NCBI GenBank assembly: GCA_030632885.1
Contig: DAOVTW010000016.1
Span: forward strand, 1-64,000
Reading direction: 5' to 3'
DNA from: JAIOSM01 sp023143455
GTDB lineage: Bacteria; Desulfobacterota; Desulfobacteria; Desulfobacterales; Desulfobacteraceae
DNA length: 64,000 bases
The position numbers were made by a program, and so were the translations under genes. The notes beneath the pieces are model-generated. The model was not told the origin of the DNA and searched no databases. It worked only from the letters and a program-made list of their open reading frames with translations. Shown piece after piece: positions 1-7,253 of this stretch (the stretch's first letter is position 1; the number at the start of each line of letters is the position of its first letter).

Positions 1-200
1 AAGGTAATAACCGTGAAAGACTTGGTGAGTTGATTATGCGCCAGGGCTTCCAGAAACTGCTTGAAGTTACAGGTATTGAAGCTAAACCACAGCATGTTGC
101 ATATCCAAGAACCAATCCTTATATTTTCTGGAAAGAAGATGAAGTAACTGGTGGCTGGGAACGTGACGTTGAAGAATACAGAAAACATCATCTGAGATAA
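1..200 (+). CDS. dsrA: dissimilatory sulfite reductase alpha subunit, C-terminal end (partial)
   Basis: Only the last 65 codons are in the window; the reading frame begins at base 3 and ends with TAA at 198-200. The tail has the expected DsrA ending, with the segment YPRTNPYIFWKED and a charged HHLR terminus, and it lies 30 bases ahead of dsrB. DsrA pairs with DsrB in the cytoplasmic siroheme enzyme that reduces sulfite during sulfate respiration. The siroheme and iron-sulfur ligands lie upstream, outside the window. Identification rests on the C-terminal sequence and on synteny with dsrB-dsrD-dsrN. Confidence 0.93.
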   Translation, partial: GNNRERLGELIMRQGFQKLLEVTGIEAKPQHVAYPRTNPYIFWKEDEVTGGWERDVEEYRKHHLR

Positions 201-230
201 CCATCTGAGATAATTAAGGAGGTAGTTTAA

Positions 231-1379
231 ATGGCATTTATATCATCTGGATATGATCCAACAAAACCGATGGAAAACAGAATTTCAGACATCGGTCCAA
301 GAAAATATGATGAATTTTATCCTTCTGTGATTGCAAAGAATAAAGGCAAATGGTCTCATCACGAAATACTTGAGCCAGGAGTTCTTGTTCATGTTGCAGA
401 ATCAGGAGACGAAGTATATACAGTAAGAGTCGGCGGTTGCCGTCTTATGAGTACAACTCATATTAACGAGATTTGTGACATTGCTGATAAACATTGTGAC
501 GGACATGTTCGTTTTACAACCAGAAATAATATTGAGTTTATGGTTGATTCCAAAGACAAAGTTGAACCTTTGAAAAACGATCTTAAGAGTAGAAAATTTG
601 ATGGTGGAAGCCAGAAATTTCCTATTGGTGGAACTGGCGCAGGTATAACAAATATTGTTCATACCCAGGGCTGGATTCACTGTCATACACCTGCAACTGA
701 TGCTTCAGGTACAGTAAAAGCTACAATGGATGAAGTATTTAATGATTTTCAGGATATGAGACTTCCTGCAAAATTAAGAATTTCCATGGCATGCTGCCTT
801 AATATGTGTGGTGCTGTTCATTGTTCTGATATAGCTATCCTTGGATATCATAGAAAACCACCAATGCTTGATCATGAGTATCTTGATAAAGTATGTGAGA
901 TTCCTCTAGCAATAAAAGCCTGCCCAACAGCAGCTATTAAACCTTCAAAAGTTACTCTTGCTAATGGAACAGAAGTAAAATCAGTTGAAGTAAAGAATGA
1001 AAGATGCATGTTCTGCGGTAATTGCTACACAATGTGTCCTTCAATGCCTCTTGCGGATACTGAAGGTGACGGTATTGTTCTCATGGCTGGTGGAAAAGTT
1101 TCCAACAGAATCAGCGACCCTAAATTTTCAAAAGTTGTTGTAGCATTTTTACCAAATGAGATGCCAAGATGGCCAAGCATGACTAAGGCTATTAACAGCA
1201 TGATTAACGCCTACTCAAATGGTGCCAACAAATATGAAAGACTTGGTGACTGGGCAGATAGAATTGGATGGGAAAAGTTTTTTCAAGTATGTGAACTTGA
1301 CTTTACACATCATCTGATTGATGACTTTCGTCAACAGGCATACATGAGCTGGCGTCAAACTACAAACTTTAAGTTCTAA
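231..1379 (+). CDS. dsrB: dissimilatory sulfite reductase beta subunit
   Basis: Beta subunit of the cytoplasmic alpha2beta2 DsrAB enzyme, which reduces sulfite and hands the sulfur to DsrC as a trisulfide. The 382-residue length is normal. The siroheme/[4Fe-4S] ligand cluster is visible as C151 and CCLNMC at 188-193, and an inserted ferredoxin domain has C259, C262, C265 and C269 (CMFCGNCYTMCP). A strong ribosome binding site (AAGGAGGT) lies 8 bases before the ATG. It follows dsrA by 30 bases, so the two are certainly co-transcribed; a strong hairpin follows the stop codon. Confidence 0.98.
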   Translation: MAFISSGYDPTKPMENRISDIGPRKYDEFYPSVIAKNKGKWSHHEILEPGVLVHVAESGDEVYTVRVGGCRLMSTTHINEICDIADKHCDGHVRFTTRNNIEFMVDSKDKVEPLKNDLKSRKFDGGSQKFPIGGTGAGITNIVHTQGWIHCHTPATDASGTVKATMDEVFNDFQDMRLPAKLRISMACCLNMCGAVHCSDIAILGYHRKPPMLDHEYLDKVCEIPLAIKACPTAAIKPSKVTLANGTEVKSVEVKNERCMFCGNCYTMCPSMPLADTEGDGIVLMAGGKVSNRISDPKFSKVVVAFLPNEMPRWPSMTKAINSMINAYSNGANKYERLGDWADRIGWEKFFQVCELDFTHHLIDDFRQQAYMSWRQTTNFKF

Positions 1380-1404
1380 TATTAATATAATTTTGTAGTA
1401 TTTT

Positions 1405-1435
1405 AAGGCCGGAGCAAATCAATTTGCTCCGGCTT
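1405..1435 (+). terminator. perfect hairpin between dsrB and dsrD
   Basis: A 12-bp perfect stem (1408-1419 pairing with 1422-1433, core GCCGGAGCAAAT) with a two-base loop sits 28 bases after the dsrB stop. It is followed by TTAAAAC rather than a long T-run. It could be a leaky terminator, or an RNA-stabilising end that keeps dsrAB mRNA in excess over dsrD-dsrN. dsrD has its own strong ribosome binding site downstream. Confidence 0.7.
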
Positions 1436-1462
1436 AAAACCGATTTGGAAGGGAGTTAAATA

Positions 1463-1720
1463 ATGAGTGATCTTCTTGCCGATAAAGAAGCTGCAACCAA
1501 AGCAGTTGTTGATTTTCTTACTAAAAAACAAGCAACAAAAACAAAGTTTTATTTTAAAGATTTTTATAAAATTTTTCCCGATGATAAACCTAGAGAGATA
1601 AAAAAAGTTATTAACAAGATGGTTACTGAACAGGTTCTGGAATACTGGTCTTCCGGCAGCACAACTATGTATGGTCTTGTAGGCGCTGGAATACAACATT
1701 CCTCAGAGGGTGAAGAATAA
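1463..1720 (+). CDS. dsrD: DsrD, activator of dissimilatory sulfite reductase
   Basis: An 85-residue winged-helix protein with many lysines, of the usual DsrD length. Conserved features include the segment FYFKDFYKIFPD near residues 29-40 and a tail running through TTMYGLVGAG. DsrD was long thought to bind nucleic acid. Published biochemistry instead shows that it stimulates DsrAB activity in sulfate reducers, and it is a marker of the reductive as opposed to the oxidative Dsr pathway. A GGAAGGGAG ribosome binding site precedes the ATG. It sits between dsrB and dsrN, as in other sulfate reducers, and is separated from dsrB by a hairpin. Confidence 0.96.
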   Translation: MSDLLADKEAATKAVVDFLTKKQATKTKFYFKDFYKIFPDDKPREIKKVINKMVTEQVLEYWSSGSTTMYGLVGAGIQHSSEGEE

Positions 1721-1738
1721 AAACAGCTATTTTTTTGT

Positions 1739-3169
1739 ATGCAGGATAAATTAAAAAGCTTTCCCGGACTTGTAATCGCCGGATTAAGAGGTGGTTCTGG
1801 AAAAACAATTGTTTCTTTAGGACTTACATCTGCATGGACTACAAAGAAATATAAGGTCTCTTGTTTTAAAAAGGGACCTGATTATATTGATGCCGGCTGG
1901 CTATCCTATGCCGCTGGCACTCCTTGTTACAATCTTGATACCTATCTTTGTTCTGAAAATCAGGTTACAAATTCTTTTAATAAACATTTTAAAGATTCAG
2001 ATATTGCTGTTGTTGAAGGTAACAGAGGTTTGTTTGATGCCATTGATACAGATGGTAAAACATGTACAGCCGAACTTGCCAAGCTTTTAGGTTTGCCGGT
2101 TCTTTTAGTCGTTGATTGCACTAAGGCGACAAGAACTGTGGCAGCACTTGTTATGGGCTGCATGACTTTTGATCCTGAACTCAATATCATGGGCGTGATT
2201 CTTAATCGGGTTGCAGGAAAGAGACATGAAGGCAAGCTTAGAAAGAATATTGAAAAATTTTGCAATATCCCAGTGCTTGGCTCTATACCAAAACTAAGAG
2301 GTGATCAATTTCCTGAAAGGCATATGGGTCTGGTCACTTTTGAAGAACACGAAGGATCAAAAGAATGCATTGATCTTTTTTCTAAAGTGGCAAACGAAAA
2401 TATTGATCTTGATGCAATTTATACTATCTGTAATCAAATTTCTAAAAAAACTATAAAAAAACAACTTACTACAACCCAACTGCCTACAACTCGGGATCTG
2501 AAAATTCAACTTGGGACAGCCCAATGTCCAACAATTGGCATCATTAAAGATTCGGCATTTCAGTTCTATTATCCGGATAATATTGAAGCCTTAATTGCAA
2601 GAGGAGCAAAAATTAAATATATCAGCCCTCTTAATCAACAAAATATTCCATCTGACCTTGATGCTATTTACATGGGGGGAGGTTTCCCTGAAACCCATGC
2701 GGCAAAACTTGCTGCTAATATTAATTTTAAAAGCGCCTTAAAAAAACTTGCAGAAAAAGGACTTCCAATATATGCAGAATGTGGGGGTTTTATATTTTTA
2801 GGCCAAAGCATTGAAATAGATAAAAAAGTTTACCCAATGTCTGGCATCCTTCCCGTCAAATTTGGCTTGTCAGAGCGACCCGAGGGGCATGGGTACACAT
2901 CAGTGAAGGTTGTGTCAAAAAACTCTTATTATGAGAGAGATCAAATAATCAGGGGGCATGAATTTCGATATTCAACTATCCTAGATATTGATTTTAAACC
3001 ACATGAAATGGCATTTAAAATGGAGCGGGGCAAAGGGATAATTGATAAGCTTGATGGGTTTTCAAGAAAAAATGTTTTTGCAACTTATACCCACATACAT
3101 ACGCTAACTACACCATTGTGGGCAGAAGGTATCATAAAGCAAGCCATACAATATAAAGCATCAAAATAA
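1739..3169 (+). CDS. dsrN: siroheme amidase / cobyrinate a,c-diamide synthase family protein DsrN
   Basis: A 476-residue CobB/CbiA-type glutamine-dependent amidotransferase. The N-terminal dethiobiotin-synthetase-like domain has the P-loop GLRGGSGKT at about residues 16-24. The C-terminal class I glutaminase domain shows its nucleophile in AECGGFIFLG (about 340-350) and the THIHTL histidine near the end. In dsr operons this family is thought to amidate siroheme to the siroamide found in some DsrAB enzymes. A cobyrinate role cannot be excluded from sequence, but dsrABD synteny favours DsrN. Its ATG lies 18 bases after dsrD without a clear ribosome binding site, which suggests translational coupling. 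A bidirectional terminator follows. Confidence 0.88.
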   Translation: MQDKLKSFPGLVIAGLRGGSGKTIVSLGLTSAWTTKKYKVSCFKKGPDYIDAGWLSYAAGTPCYNLDTYLCSENQVTNSFNKHFKDSDIAVVEGNRGLFDAIDTDGKTCTAELAKLLGLPVLLVVDCTKATRTVAALVMGCMTFDPELNIMGVILNRVAGKRHEGKLRKNIEKFCNIPVLGSIPKLRGDQFPERHMGLVTFEEHEGSKECIDLFSKVANENIDLDAIYTICNQISKKTIKKQLTTTQLPTTRDLKIQLGTAQCPTIGIIKDSAFQFYYPDNIEALIARGAKIKYISPLNQQNIPSDLDAIYMGGGFPETHAAKLAANINFKSALKKLAEKGLPIYAECGGFIFLGQSIEIDKKVYPMSGILPVKFGLSERPEGHGYTSVKVVSKNSYYERDQIIRGHEFRYSTILDIDFKPHEMAFKMERGKGIIDKLDGFSRKNVFATYTHIHTLTTPLWAEGIIKQAIQYKASK

Positions 3170-3198
3170 AGCTTCAAATAGAAAATAGAATATAAAAG

Positions 3199-3240
3199 AA
3201 GAGGCTTTCTGTTTTTAATAAGAAAGCCTCTTTTGTTTTA
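3199..3240. terminator. bidirectional intrinsic terminator
   Basis: A 10-bp perfect stem (3201-3210 GAGGCTTTCT with 3221-3230) is extended by A/T pairs on both sides, giving a T-run for plus-strand transcription and T-rich sequence on the minus side. It lies between the convergent dsrN and cytochrome c3 genes and can serve both. Confidence 0.88.
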
Positions 3241-3279
3241 TTATCAGTTTATAGCCTTAAGCCTTTGATTACACTGTAT

Positions 3280-3729
3280 TTATTTTTTCTTCTTTGGATG
3301 ACATTTAGTACAAGATGCTGGAGCTGGTCCTTTTCTGCCCTTTGGATCACCGGCTTTAATATTAATTTCTTTATGACAATCAATACAGTTTCGATGCATT
3401 GCATTTTCAAGCACCATAATATCTTTTTTGTTGTCTTTACTTTTTTTCAATTTTGTATGGCATTCAACACATCTTTGAACATCATCGCCCATTTTAAGAC
3501 CAGCTATAGGTTTGCCGTCCTTGTCATGGTGGCAATCTCCACAGGAAATACCATATTCTTCAGCATGTTTCTTGTGAGAGAGGGTAGCAGGAACTTTTTT
3601 GCGGGATTTATATTCTTTAGATTCCACCTTAAAAGTATCAGCTACATCAGTACCTGCTTGGAGACCAGTTGCAAGAAAAGCCAAAGCAACACCAGTAGCC
3701 ATTAAAAAAATCAATAATTTTTTGTTCAT
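3280..3729 (-). CDS. periplasmic tetrahaem cytochrome c3
   Basis: A 149-residue exported class III cytochrome c. Residues 1-25 form a signal peptide ending LATGLQA. Four CxxCH haem motifs lie at 63-67, 87-91, 115-119 and 140-144, and H52, H55, H68 and H112 are placed as the distal bis-histidine ligands; this is the classical c3 pattern. All four sites are CxxCH, with none of the CxxxxCH spacing seen in many Desulfovibrio c3 proteins. Family role: electron shuttle between periplasmic hydrogenase or formate dehydrogenase and membrane redox complexes. It is monocistronic, with a promoter candidate at 3789-3818 and a shared terminator downstream. The tat genes lie upstream on the same strand. Confidence 0.93.
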   Translation of the reverse strand: MNKKLLIFLMATGVALAFLATGLQAGTDVADTFKVESKEYKSRKKVPATLSHKKHAEEYGISCGDCHHDKDGKPIAGLKMGDDVQRCVECHTKLKKSKDNKKDIMVLENAMHRNCIDCHKEINIKAGDPKGRKGPAPASCTKCHPKKKK

Positions 3730-3788
3730 AACAAGCTTACTCCTTTAATTGTTATCAATTGCATTAGTCAGTATATTTAACTATATCT

Positions 3789-3818
3789 TTTCTACAACAC
3801 AAAACCTTTTTCTGTCAA
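3789..3818 (-). promoter_or_regulatory. sigma-70-type promoter for cytochrome c3
   Basis: On the minus strand, a perfect TTGACA (-35, 3813-3818) is followed after 18 bases by TAGAAA (-10, 3789-3794). It lies just past the tatC stop and about 60 bases before the cytochrome start codon. Confidence 0.45.
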
Positions 3819-3826
3819 GTTGTATC

Positions 3827-4624
3827 TTATTCTTTTTTGTTTTGTTTTTCTTCATTATCAAGGCTCTCCTGATCAGCTTCATCATCATTTTTTTCTTCAT
3901 CAGTTTTCTTTTTTTGGAAAAATTTTGCTCCTAGAATGCTAATTTCATAAAGAATAATCAAGGGTATTGCCATCATGGTTTGAGTGATAACATCAGGGGG
4001 TGTGATAAGAGCCGCTCCAGTGAAAAAAATAAGGATCGCATATTTTCTATTTTTTTTAAGAAACCCAACACTGACAAGTCCCATTCTTGCCATAAAAGTT
4101 ATAACCAATGGGAGTTCAAAAACAAAGCCAAAAGCTAAAAGCATTTTTGCAGCAAATCCAAGGTATTCTTTCATTGAAGGCATAGCCTGAATCGAATCAT
4201 TGGAAAAACCAAGGAAAAATTCAAATCCATAGGGGAATACAATAAAGTAGCCAAACGAAGAGCCTATCATAAAAAATAATAAAGAGAGCATCACTAATGG
4301 AAGTATAAACTTTTTTTCTTTACTATAAAGCCCAGGAGATATAAACATCCAAAATTGATAAAAAAGTACGGGTGTAGCAATGACAACTCCTGAAAGTAAT
4401 GCAACTTTAAGGTATGTAAAAAAAGCTTCAGGGAGACCTGTAAAAATCATTTTACTATTATCACCCATTGCTTTTATAAGAGGGGCTGTCAAAATTGCAA
4501 AAATTTTTTCTTTAAACCAGTATGCTGCAACAAATCCTACTCCAACAGCAATAGAGGAACGCACCAGTCTATCACGGAGCTCTGTTAAGTGCCCTGTTAA
4601 AGGTGTTTTGTTTTCAGAGCTCAT
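3827..4624 (-). CDS. tatC: Sec-independent protein translocase subunit TatC
   Basis: A 265-residue polytopic membrane protein, the receptor of the twin-arginine translocase that recognises RR signal peptides. The N-terminal segment LTELRDRLVRS is the TatC signature, followed by about six membrane helices, the conserved FxxxPxG-like segment (VFPYGFEFFLGF) and a PPDVITQ motif before the last helix. The C-terminal ~30 residues are unusually acidic and lysine-rich. Its ATG overlaps the tatA/B stop by 4 bases, so the two are translationally coupled. Exported folded redox enzymes are the expected substrates. Confidence 0.97.
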   Translation of the reverse strand: MSSENKTPLTGHLTELRDRLVRSSIAVGVGFVAAYWFKEKIFAILTAPLIKAMGDNSKMIFTGLPEAFFTYLKVALLSGVVIATPVLFYQFWMFISPGLYSKEKKFILPLVMLSLLFFMIGSSFGYFIVFPYGFEFFLGFSNDSIQAMPSMKEYLGFAAKMLLAFGFVFELPLVITFMARMGLVSVGFLKKNRKYAILIFFTGAALITPPDVITQTMMAIPLIILYEISILGAKFFQKKKTDEEKNDDEADQESLDNEEKQNKKE

Positions 4625-4935
4625 TTACTTGAAGAGTCCTCACTAGTATCTTTTTTTAATTTTTCTTTTGAGCTGTCTTTTGATGGTTCATCAACATTTT
4701 CACTAAGCTCTTTATTAGCTGCTTTGATATTTTTTTGTATTTCCTCTGGGGAGGGATCAATGTCAGCAATTGATGTTTCTATGTTAATACTGTTTTTAAA
4801 GTCTTGAGCAGCACCTTTGAACTCCCTCATAGATTTACCAAGAGTTTTTGCAAGGTCAGGCAGTTTTTTTGGACCAATTATTATAAGTGCTAACGCAAGT
4901 ATAAGTAAGATTTCTGGCATTCCAAGACCGAACAT
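4621..4935 (-). CDS. twin-arginine translocase TatA/TatB family protein
   Basis: A 104-residue protein with a short N-terminal membrane helix (GLGMPEILLILALALIII), the GPKKLPDLAKTLGKSMREFK hinge and amphipathic helix, and an acidic tail ending in a DSSSK-type stretch. This is the pore-forming or bridging Tat component. The sequence alone does not separate TatA from TatB; the GMPEIL start fits both, and no second copy is in the window. It overlaps tatC by 4 bases and has a good promoter at 4970-4997. Confidence 0.92.
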   Translation of the reverse strand: MFGLGMPEILLILALALIIIGPKKLPDLAKTLGKSMREFKGAAQDFKNSINIETSIADIDPSPEEIQKNIKAANKELSENVDEPSKDSSKEKLKKDTSEDSSSK

Positions 4936-4969
4936 TTTTTTGCTCCTTTAAAATTTTATAACCAATATA

Positions 4970-4997
4970 TTTATAATGGTTTACCATATTGTGTCAA
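4970..4997 (-). promoter_or_regulatory. promoter for tatA/B-tatC
   Basis: On the minus strand, TTGACA (4992-4997), a 16-base spacer and TATAAA (4970-4975) lie about 35 bases upstream of the tatA/B ATG. It is divergent to the mqnD promoter. Confidence 0.65.
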
Positions 4998-5036
4998 GAA
5001 ACGATAATGTTTATTTTCGTATTCTTTTTTTAAAAG

Positions 5037-5065
5037 TTGACTTCTAATTACCTTGCAGGTAGAAA
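5037..5065 (+). promoter_or_regulatory. promoter for the mqnD-tilS operon
   Basis: TTGACT (5037-5042), a 17-base spacer and TAGAAA (5060-5065) lie just ahead of the small leader reading frame and mqnD. Confidence 0.5.
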
Positions 5066-5093
5066 ATATTCATAAAAGGAGTACAAAGATATT

Positions 5094-5189
5094 ATGAAAA
5101 ATATAAGAAAAAAAGTGATAGAAGCAAAATTTTTTTTAACTAATAAAATAAAAAGCCCCTGCGAAGTTGGATTGTTAACAGGATCTTAG
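5094..5189 (+). CDS. possible 31-residue leader peptide upstream of mqnD
   Basis: An ATG preceded by a good ribosome binding site (AAAAGGAG, 11 bases upstream) opens a 31-codon basic reading frame ending TAG at 5187-5189, two bases before the mqnD ATG. The weak AGGA that would serve mqnD lies inside its end, so translation of the two would be coupled. No family is recognised. It has five lysines in the first half and a single Cys. It may be a real microprotein, a leader peptide, or a chance frame under a genuine ribosome binding site. Confidence 0.35.
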   Translation: MKNIRKKVIEAKFFLTNKIKSPCEVGLLTGS

Positions 5190-5191
5190 AA

Positions 5192-6070
5192 ATGGTAGAT
5201 ACACAGAAATTAAGCATTGCATATTCAAGCTGTCCAAATGATACGTTTATTTTTAATGGCCTTGCGCATAATCTTATTGACACTCAAGGATTGAAATTTA
5301 TTGTTACCCTGGCCGATGTTGAAACATTAAATCAAAGAGCATTAAATACATCTTATGATATTACTAAGCTTTCCTTTGCCGCTTTTGGATCAGTAAGAGA
5401 TAAATATAGACTTTTGAAGGTTGGCGCGGCTTTAGGACGCGGGTGCGGTCCTCTTATTATTGGTTGTGCAGGCAGGAAACTGTATAGTACTAATAAGCTG
5501 GTGATTGCTGTTCCGGGTATTGGAACCACAGCATATCATTTATTAAAACTATATTTAATTGATTTAGAAAAAGAACTCGGCAAAGAGATCAGACCTCAAA
5601 TTACCCCTATGCCTTTTGAAAAGATCATGCCCCATGTGCTAGAAGGAAAATCAGATTTTGGAGTGATTATCCATGAAGGAAGGTTTGTCTATCAGAAAAT
5701 GGGGTTTGATTTGATTTGTGATCTTGGAAAATGGTGGGAGGGGAAAACTTTATTACCCATCCCACTAGGTTGTATTGCTGTGAAAAAAGAGATTGGAATC
5801 GAGCTTAGCAATAAAATTGAGAAATTAATAAAAAAGAGTATAAAACATGCAAGAAATAATCCTGGTGCTTCCTATGAATATGTAAAAAAGAATGCCCAGG
5901 AACTTGATGATGACGTTATAGATCAACATATTGGATTGTATGTTAATGAATTTACAGAAAAACTCGGAGAAGAAGGAGAGCAAGCGGTGAGAGTCTTTTT
6001 TTCAGAAATTGTTAAAGCTGGAATTCTTCCTGAAAGCAGTGAAGAACTATTTGTATCTGACATGAAATAA
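5192..6070 (+). CDS. mqnD: 1,4-dihydroxy-6-naphthoate synthase
   Basis: A 292-residue MqnA/MqnD-family protein with a periplasmic-binding-protein-like fold acting in the cytoplasm. The N-terminal signature SSCPNDTFIFNGL (about residues 12-24) is diagnostic of MqnD. The central segment GIGTTAYHLLKLYL and FGVIIHEGRF carry the family's conserved His. In the futalosine pathway it converts cyclic dehypoxanthine futalosine to 1,4-dihydroxy-6-naphthoate for menaquinone synthesis. The other mqn genes are not in the window. It is followed one base later by tilS. Confidence 0.92.
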   Translation: MVDTQKLSIAYSSCPNDTFIFNGLAHNLIDTQGLKFIVTLADVETLNQRALNTSYDITKLSFAAFGSVRDKYRLLKVGAALGRGCGPLIIGCAGRKLYSTNKLVIAVPGIGTTAYHLLKLYLIDLEKELGKEIRPQITPMPFEKIMPHVLEGKSDFGVIIHEGRFVYQKMGFDLICDLGKWWEGKTLLPIPLGCIAVKKEIGIELSNKIEKLIKKSIKHARNNPGASYEYVKKNAQELDDDVIDQHIGLYVNEFTEKLGEEGEQAVRVFFSEIVKAGILPESSEELFVSDMK

Positions 6071-6071
6071 T

Positions 6072-7142
6072 ATGAAAAATAATAATATAACATTTATAGA
6101 AAGCGCTATTTATACTTCAGTAAAATTCAATATGATTGATAAAAATGATCAAGTGCTTGCAGGAATCTCAGGAGGACCTGATTCTGTGGCACTACTTCTG
6201 TTTTTACTAGAAATTAAAGAAGAATATTCCTTAGAAATTGGCATTGCACATTTAAATCATATGTTAAGAGGAAAAGAAGCTGACAGAGATGAAGAATTTG
6301 TGCGCAATCTTGCTGATCGACTTGACATACCATGTTTTGTGGGTAAAAAAGATGTTGCAGCCTTTGCAAAAGAAAATCGATTATCCATAGAAGATAGTGC
6401 AAGAAAGGTTAGATATTCTTTTTTAAAAGATATCTTAGAGGAAAATAAATATTCAAAAATTGCATTAGGTCATAATAGAGATGACAATGCAGAACTTATA
6501 TTGATGAATATCCTGAGAGGTTCGGGTACAAAGGGACTTGCAGGAATTCCACCTAAAAGAGAGAATATAATTATTCGGCCTTTGATAGAAATACAAAAAC
6601 AACAAATTGTTAAATTCCTTGAATCTATTGATCAGGCCTATATGATGGATAGCTCTAATAAGGATAATAAATATTTGAGAAATTCAATTCGAAACTATTT
6701 GATCCCTCTAATAGAAGAAAAATATAATCCTAAAATAAAAGAATCGCTTATAAGGCTTTCTACTATAATTAAAGATGAAGATGAATGGATGGAAAAAGAA
6801 ACAAAACTAATCTTTAATGAAGCGCTGAAAAGTTCAAAGCCTGATAGCTTAAAACCAGGTATAATAGAGTTATCTATCGATGTTATAAAAAATTGTCATC
6901 CTGCATTAAGAAAAAGAATAATTAGAAAAGCGATTAAAAAAATTAATGGGGGATTAAAAAAAATCAGTTCAACCCATGTTGATGCTGCTATAAAATTGTC
7001 ATTATCCCCAACTTCAGGTGAAAGTATAGATTTTCCTGACCAGATTAGAGTATTTAAGAAAGAAAAAAGCCTTTATTTAAAAAAAGAATCTGTTTCTCTA
7101 AGAGAGCTTGGGAAAAAAAGAAAGAACGAAAGGAAGATATAG
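6072..7142 (+). CDS. tilS: tRNA(Ile)-lysidine synthase
   Basis: A 356-residue PP-loop ATPase that converts C34 of the CAU-anticodon tRNA-Ile to lysidine, giving AUA decoding. The PP-loop GISGGPDSVALL is at about residues 32-43, and the family motifs AHLNHMLRG and GHNRDDNAE follow. The C-terminal substrate-binding region is present but ends slightly short of the longest family members, without a full TilS-C domain. Its ATG lies one base past the mqnD stop, so it is co-translated with that gene; there is no functional link. Confidence 0.95.
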   Translation: MKNNNITFIESAIYTSVKFNMIDKNDQVLAGISGGPDSVALLLFLLEIKEEYSLEIGIAHLNHMLRGKEADRDEEFVRNLADRLDIPCFVGKKDVAAFAKENRLSIEDSARKVRYSFLKDILEENKYSKIALGHNRDDNAELILMNILRGSGTKGLAGIPPKRENIIIRPLIEIQKQQIVKFLESIDQAYMMDSSNKDNKYLRNSIRNYLIPLIEEKYNPKIKESLIRLSTIIKDEDEWMEKETKLIFNEALKSSKPDSLKPGIIELSIDVIKNCHPALRKRIIRKAIKKINGGLKKISSTHVDAAIKLSLSPTSGESIDFPDQIRVFKKEKSLYLKKESVSLRELGKKRKNERKI

Positions 7143-7253
7143 GCTCGTTCTTAATAAATTAAACTTGTTAAATTTAAATTTATGTTTATTATTGATTAGA
7201 TCTTTTTATAAATCTTTTAAAGATGATATTTATTACAGAAGAAAGGAATCGTT

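Noticed and set aside
3265..3705. Long plus-strand reading frame opposite the cytochrome c3 gene
   Set aside because: It is the antisense of a gene with a signal peptide and four haem motifs, has no ribosome binding site and encodes an odd Phe-rich sequence.
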